Positions 58,591-64,000 of a stretch of DNA of 64,000 bases are shown here, in pieces. Both the position numbers and the translations under genes were made by a program. The DNA comes from Adiantum capillus-veneris (lineage: Eukaryota > Streptophyta > Polypodiopsida > Polypodiales > Pteridaceae). Every line of letters starts with the position of its first letter. The stretch's first letter is position 1. A model generated the notes under the pieces. It made no database searches and was not told where the DNA came from. It worked only from the letters and a program-made list of their open reading frames with translations. Location of the stretch: contig CM043950.1 in NCBI GenBank assembly GCA_014529385.2, forward strand, positions 156,085,545-156,149,544, read 5' to 3'.

Positions 58591-59743
58591 CATAAGAACT
58601 CCGAAGGCCTATATCTATACCGAGCACTTCAGCCAGGCAATGGAGTATGATAGACTCCTACTATCAAGCACTACAATAGATTTTTATAGATAGGTATAAT
58701 GTAGAAGTGCAAGAACACATGCGAGATGAGCTTACCATCTTAGCCCTACAAAATGACCTAACAAAAGCCTGTGTAGTGCTACACACAAAAAGGAACGAGC
58801 ATGAGGAGGCATTGGTCGAAGCTCAAATAACTGTTTAGCGGACGAAGCAACAAGCGGCCGTGTCCAGAGAAGGATCATATTTTTTTGAGAAACCATTGTA
58901 AAATTCTTTTGTAAGGAAGCATCTCTAAGCCGAGAATTTGTCAAAGGATTTATGATTATTCTTATGGGAGCAATTGTATATTAGAGAGCCAGTTAGAAGT
59001 TTAGGAGCTTATGGCCGGACAAGCCATTTGTAAAGACCTAATCTATAAAGGTCATTTTTTGTAAGTTTGAACATGATCTTTTTGATGAAAATCTGACGAG
59101 ACAGTGTACGTTTGAGAGCTCCTTCTTGTTCAAATTTGTAATCTTCACCATTGTGGCTACGGTAATCCAAATTCAGATTTGTTTAGTGCATTGTGTTCCT
59201 CTTATCTTGCTCTTCCATTCAAGTGTAATCATTCAAGATTCGGTGTAGGTTTTTAACTACGAGTTTGAGGCCTTAAATCGCTATTTTGAGTGTCTATATG
59301 CGTGTATTATGTTGTTTTGACCCTAGGAGGGGCTTTAGGGACCCTAAAACGACCCATTAGGATCACCTGTTTGTTGTTTTTGCTGACCTCGGGACGAACG
59401 ATCGCGATCTTTGTACCTCTCAGAATGCTGTGACAGTGATAGGATATGTTCCTAATAATCCCCTGAAGCTTCCCTTCAAGTTTCGTGTGATTCCGATATG
59501 ATTTGCATGGTAAACAGGCATGATGACTGTAGAGCTGTGTAGAAGGACATAGGTAGATTACTTGGCGGTAATGCGTTTGATTTGCTTGTAGAGTTAGTAG
59601 TTGCATCTCTTTGAGTTCACTTCATTAGGAATGACACCCTAGTGAGTTTCCATGCCTCATTCGAGTCGCTTCCCTTGTATTGATAAATATGTTAATGATT
59701 GAGAGTTATGCTATGGATGTCCGTCGCGGCGACCTGCAAACAT
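58591..59743 (+). other. Probable Gypsy-2 5' LTR region
   Basis: No gene. The right end must be an LTR end, because the tRNA-Asp PBS starts at 59744 after ...GCAAACAT. A palindrome-type core (ATCGCGAT, 59399-59409) lies about 345 bp before it. The left LTR end could not be fixed; a TG start near 58970 is possible. Confidence 0.45.
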
Positions 59744-59761
59744 TGGCGCCGTTGCCGGGGA
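59744..59761 (+). promoter_or_regulatory. Gypsy-2 primer-binding site, tRNA-Asp
   Basis: TGGCGCCGTTGCCGGGGA is a perfect 18-nt complement of the plant tRNA-Asp 3' end (known for Athila-type gypsy elements). Confidence 0.85.
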
Positions 59762-60264
59762 ATGCACCTTAGGTGATGAGTGACCAAGTGCGCAGTCAGA
59801 TCCCTTAAAAAAGATCAATCCACAAATCCATTTGAAACCTCAGTTAGGTTTCTAGACAAGGGTTTAGAGCTTAGTGGAGTCTAGAGCCAGTGGACCGGTT
59901 AGATCCTCTCTTAGGAGATTTAGGGAGCTTTGAGTGAGAGTGTTAAAGCATTTGTGCTCTTCAATTTCTCTAATTTGATTGAGTACTGAAATCTCAACCG
60001 AAATCAGTCGTGTTTGTTTTGTTTGATTCATTTCCTTATGTTTTTTCAGTTCTGTACTTAGGAGTAGGATAAGCAAATCACATTCCAATCAGATTTGGGG
60101 CAAAAGTTAGAGTCGAGAAACCAGCAAATCCATAAGACTCTGAAATTCTGAAAATCTCAACAAACAGGGTTGATATTGATTCAAATCACAAAGTGGTAGC
60201 ACAAAACACTAGGAAACACTTGTTAGAGGGAGCCAAAATTTCATCAGATTTGGCCCAGGTACTA

Positions 60265-60992
60265 CGATCGCGATCGGTGTACCTCAGTGTCAGATTTGTA
60301 CAAGATTTGACATGTGCCTTCCTGATAAGATTCTAAACAAGTTTGTCTAAAGCAACCACACCCAAAAACATTAAAAATCAAGGAAATCAGGCCACTTGGG
60401 TAAAACTAGCCTGACAGACCCAGAAAGTGAAAAATCTTGGCTTTTGGTGATCCAAATGCAAAAAGACTTTGGGGATAGCCTTAAAACCTCAGTGTCTACA
60501 AGCATGCCAAATTTGGTCTAATTTGGGCTCAGAACTACGATCGTGATCGGTGTACCTAAGTGCCAGATTTTGACCACGTTTCATCTGTGGGATCCTCATG
60601 TGTTTACAAACATAAAAGTCTAAAGGACCTAGAGCCAGAAACCTCAAAATACCTGTCAAACCATTTGAATACAGATCCGAGTCAAAAACTGCTAACCTGG
60701 CTTAGAAATTGACTTTCAGTAGACCAAAACACATCAAAAATGGGAAGGAACCATACAGAGGGATAGCCTGTATAAAGGACAACCCCATATAGCTTCCAAA
60801 TCCCTAATCAAGCACTAAAATCAGATCAAACTGATAGGTTCTGGGAAACAGGCTCTTCCAACCAAGAACTGGTAAAAACTTGACTTTTTTGAGTCCAAAT
60901 ACAAAAGTGCCTGGCAGGTAGTCTTAAAATAGCCTAGTGAACAAGCTGGTGAAGTTTCATCTAATTTGGGCCCAGAACTACGATCGCGATCG
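60265..60992 (+). repeat. Palindromic CGATCGYGATCG units in the Gypsy-2 leader
   Basis: 12-bp cores at 60265, 60538 and 60981 (two perfect palindromes and one with a single change), each preceded by ACTA and followed by GTGTACCT. A related core is in the LTR at 59399. Spacing is 273 and 443 bp. The ATCRYGAT centre is shared with the Gypsy-1 array. Confidence 0.75.
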
Positions 60993-61511
60993 GTGTACCT
61001 CTGGCCCAAATCTAACTCATTTTTGACCTGTTCATAGACCTAGACTATTTAAGATATCAGGAGTTGTCAAAACTCAAATTGGACATACTGTCAATAATCT
61101 GCAAGCAAAATTGTGTTGAGATCATTGTGAAAGTGTTGAATCTGCTGACAGTTGGAATGATACAGTGATCTCATAGCCATCCAGTGTATTCATTTGCAGA
61201 GACCGATCAAGTAACAATCCATGAAGTCGCAGGAATTGGAAGATCATTCCATCTCCAAGTAAGAGGTTTGGATTCAATCAGTAAATTTCACTTTCTTCAT
61301 GTTTTTGAGATCGGGAAAACAAATCAATACCAGACACCTAAATTTAGCAGATCAAACAAGTGTTGTATCAACGGAGGAGAGTGTAAACCAAGGGATAGTA
61401 CGACCGTTAGAGCCGATCCTTGAAGAAGGCATCTCCGATACTTCTTAAGGGAGATATTCCGAGTATTTCACAGAACACTTGGGACAATAAAAACTAAATG
61501 GAAGAGAAAAC

Positions 61512-64000
61512 ATGGCAGCAGGACCATCAAACCCCTCGGCCACATTAAAGCTATTGTTCATCAAGTATCAATATGACAACAAGCAAGGTGCCAAGATATA
61601 CAAAGATGGTATGGACCGCTACTGTGGGAAAATAGAAGATAGACCAAGTGAGTTGAAGGACTTAGTGCCTGTGAGCTATAGCGGAGATAGGTACCTAGAT
61701 GACGAGGGTATCATGTACTTGGTAGTCCTGAATCCTAACATTGTAGACAAGTGGGGATTGATGGGCACAAAAGCCAAAATAGACGAGGAACATGAGGAAA
61801 AGGCACCAACAATGAGCTTACCTAATGCGAGATTAAGGCGAGAAAACGAAACGTTGAGAGTCAACACGGATAATGTCTACTTGGGGTTATACAAGTATAA
61901 TAATGGAGAGCAAGATCTCTATTATAGATGCGAGGAACCCTATGTCGGAGAGATGACTGAGCGGAAAAGACTTTATGTCTTCACCTACATCGAGGGAGCG
62001 GAAACGAAAATTGCCGCATACGACAAGTATGGAAGACAATATGCAGCAATTGATAAAAAAGAGTTGGAAGGATATACGTACTTTGGGGGACCACTTCACC
62101 AGTATTATGTCACTCCGAACCCACTAAGACCAGCACCTACAACTGTCGTGCTAGAACCGGTGACCACAGGTGGAGGGAGGACTCATGTAGCTGATTCTTT
62201 TAGTCGACCTCATTATTCGATGCCAAGCCCCATGGAAATGTTACATTCCAGAGAATCAATGGCTACGAATCGAGTTAGTGCAGTTCCTATCTCTACACAT
62301 ATGGCTGTAGGTCCGACATTTACAGCCACCCCATCACATTTGCCACCTAGTAGTAGATTTGGGGCAGGAAAGCCAACGAGAGCAACCTACGACCTCCATG
62401 ATGAACGAGAACGATTAAGTCGAGACACGGGAGCAATGAGATTGACCGTAGACCATAGATGGATCAGGCCATCCCAAGTAGCGAAGTGCATGCCGAAGAA
62501 GTATAGCGGATCGGGGGATCCATATGCCCATGTATCGCTCTTCAAGCAAGTCTAAGAGCAGAACATATCACTGATTTCCATACTCAATATGAGGGATTTG
62601 GGCTGACCTTGTAAAGGACGGCCTTAACATGGTTTCAACCTTTAAACCCTGAAACTTGTCCGAATATTGAACATGTATTGCACGAGTTTGCGGAAGAATT
62701 CTCAAAACTGGGTATAAAGCATAATACTGTATCGCAGATATACACTTGTAAACAAAGGGAGAATGAAAAAGTGAAGGAAGCAACCTTGAGATTCAAGCAA
62801 TACATTGAGAGGTGCCCAAGGAGGGAATTACCGCAGGACGAGAGATTGTCTGTGCTCTTTGTTGAAGGAATTAGAAATGAAACTTTGAAAAAGGACCTTC
62901 ACTTCAAGGCCTGTAGCATATTTCAAGAGATTACAAGGGAAGCATTATATCTTGTCGATAACTGCAAAGCATATGGGGAAGTGTCAGAGGATACTGATTC
63001 AGTAACCAGTGGCTCTTCATCAATTAAAAGCGAACCCTCTACCAAGAAAGATGCTCAGGCATCCTTGATGCCGACAATTGATCAAATGATAGAAGAGGTA
63101 ACTAAGAGAATGCAGCAACATATGAGATCAAATCCGGTGATGATACAGTCTCAGACGAGGAAGTGTGACATATGTGGGGGGGATCATTCGACACCGTGGT
63201 GCACACAACAGCCGAAAGCAACAGTTGCAAATGGACGAGTACTGAAATGGTGCGCCATACAACAAAAATGGACAAATCATAGCACGGAAGAGTTTTTTTA
63301 TAACAAAAACTATGTGAGGGAAAGACCGTATGGACCTCCAGCAGGACCATCCCAACCACCTCCTCCAAGATATCAAGTTGGACCAAATATGAATCTGGTA
63401 GCAGGAGCAGACAGACCTCAACCTGTGTTGGGTCAACAACCTCCATTACCACATGAAAATAGAGCCATGATTAGGTATGCTCAACCTGGTGAAGCATCAC
63501 CAGGAAAAAATAGTACACTTCAAGTTTCTTATTATGAGGAACCGAATGAGCCGTACGCAATAGAAACTGAATCACAAATGTACGCAGACGAAGCCTATCA
63601 ACCGTGGGGAAATAGTGAGAGTATGGCACCACCAACGTATGTAGCACAACCTTCGAGAGATCAATATTTGGTAGACGAAAGAGCGTTAATGTTCATTGCG
63701 AGCCAAAATTACAAACCAAGAGGATATCCTAATAGAGCAGGACAACCTATGGGACCACCTCCTCAAAATCAACCACCAATTGGACAGTGCTATAGCTGTG
63801 GAAGTACGGATCATTGGGAGCGTAACTGCCCTTTCAAAGGCAAAAGAGTGAAATTTTTTGGGTTTTGTGACGGATGTGGTGTGAATCACATATTGCTAGA
63901 TTGCCCAAAGAATCTGGACAACAAGGGAAAAGCAACTATGAATATTGTGGGGGTGATACCAAGTGCAAGCAGCGGATCAAAAACCGATCCCATGATCCAA
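61512..64000 (+). pseudogene. Gypsy-2 gag with three zinc knuckles
   Basis: The Met at 61512 (MAAGPSNPSATLKLL) opens a 347-residue frame. A one-base loss near 62550 (after FKQV) shifts it, and a TAA follows near 62611 where Gypsy-1 has a sense codon. From there the frame is open for about 460 codons to the window end. Capsid-like: EHVLHEFAEEFSKLGI, LRFKQYIERCPRRELP, LSVLFVEGIRNETLKKDL. Knuckles: CDICGGDHSTPWC (about 63168), CYSCGSTDHWERNC (about 63789) and CDGCGVNHILLDC (about 63870). A proline-rich spacer lies between the first two. Gag forms the particle and binds the RNA. Two lesions only, so it is relatively young or recently degraded. Confidence 0.82.

Larger units (their letters stand above)
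59744..64000 (+). mobile_element. Gypsy-2: Ty3/gypsy element, 3' end beyond the window
   Basis: PBS, a 1.7-kb leader with palindrome units, and a gag homologous to that of Gypsy-1. Better preserved than Gypsy-1. Pol is not reached. Confidence 0.82.

Overview
This window looks like repeat-dominated nuclear DNA of a land plant. The evidence is LTR retrotransposons primed by plant-type initiator tRNA-Met and tRNA-Asp, Ty1/copia and non-chromodomain Ty3/gypsy coding remnants, and very long (GA)n/(CT)n and (CA)n tracts. The Penelope-like reverse transcriptase and the huge dinucleotide tracts make me think of a fern or other non-seed plant, but that is a weak inference. I see no intact host gene, no tRNA or rRNA gene and no CRISPR array.

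Layout. 1-16.3 kb: a decayed Ty3/gypsy element (Gypsy-1) on the + strand. Its leader has a roughly 290-bp-period array of 22-bp palindromes. Two minus-strand, internally deleted Ty1/copia elements are nested in it: Copia-1 at 1382-4006 (TSD CAATC) and Copia-2 at 9413-11860 (TSD GACCC), the second inserted in the Gypsy-1 reverse transcriptase. 16.3-28 kb: LTR/PBS relics, LINE-like ORF1 and ORF2-tail relics, a worn copy of the Gypsy-1 3' module, microsatellites and small tandem duplications. 28-35 kb: unidentified minus-strand ORFs, a 535-bp tandem duplication rich in (GT)n(GA)n, and a decayed LTR element with a polypurine tract.

35.6-51.2 kb: the most interesting region. A Penelope-like (PLE) reverse transcriptase (41.6-45.1 kb) lies between two 2.2-kb direct repeats (39082-41280, and 45266-45858 plus 49601-51196). 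Each repeat is bounded by (CA)n. An older diverged relative of the repeat, also between (CA)n tracts, lies upstream at 35.66-38.29 kb. The downstream repeat was split by a 3737-bp LTR element (45859-49595, TSD ACTGT).

51.2-64 kb: LTR/PBS relics, a third roughly 287-bp-period leader-like array, a coiled-coil ORF relic split by a second copy of the same LTR family (54277-57926, TSD TCTTG), and a second gypsy element (Gypsy-2). Gypsy-2 has a tRNA-Asp PBS at 59744, palindrome units, and a long gag running off the window end.

How the parts relate. The 3.7-kb LTR family keeps gag, zinc knuckle, a protease-like fold with an altered catalytic triplet and an RT-thumb remnant, but has lost integrase and the RT core. 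It shares its LTR start, polypurine tract and PBS with the Copia family, so it is probably non-autonomous and was moved by Copia-type machinery. The nesting gives an order: the gypsy and PLE bodies came first, the Copia and 3.7-kb insertions later.
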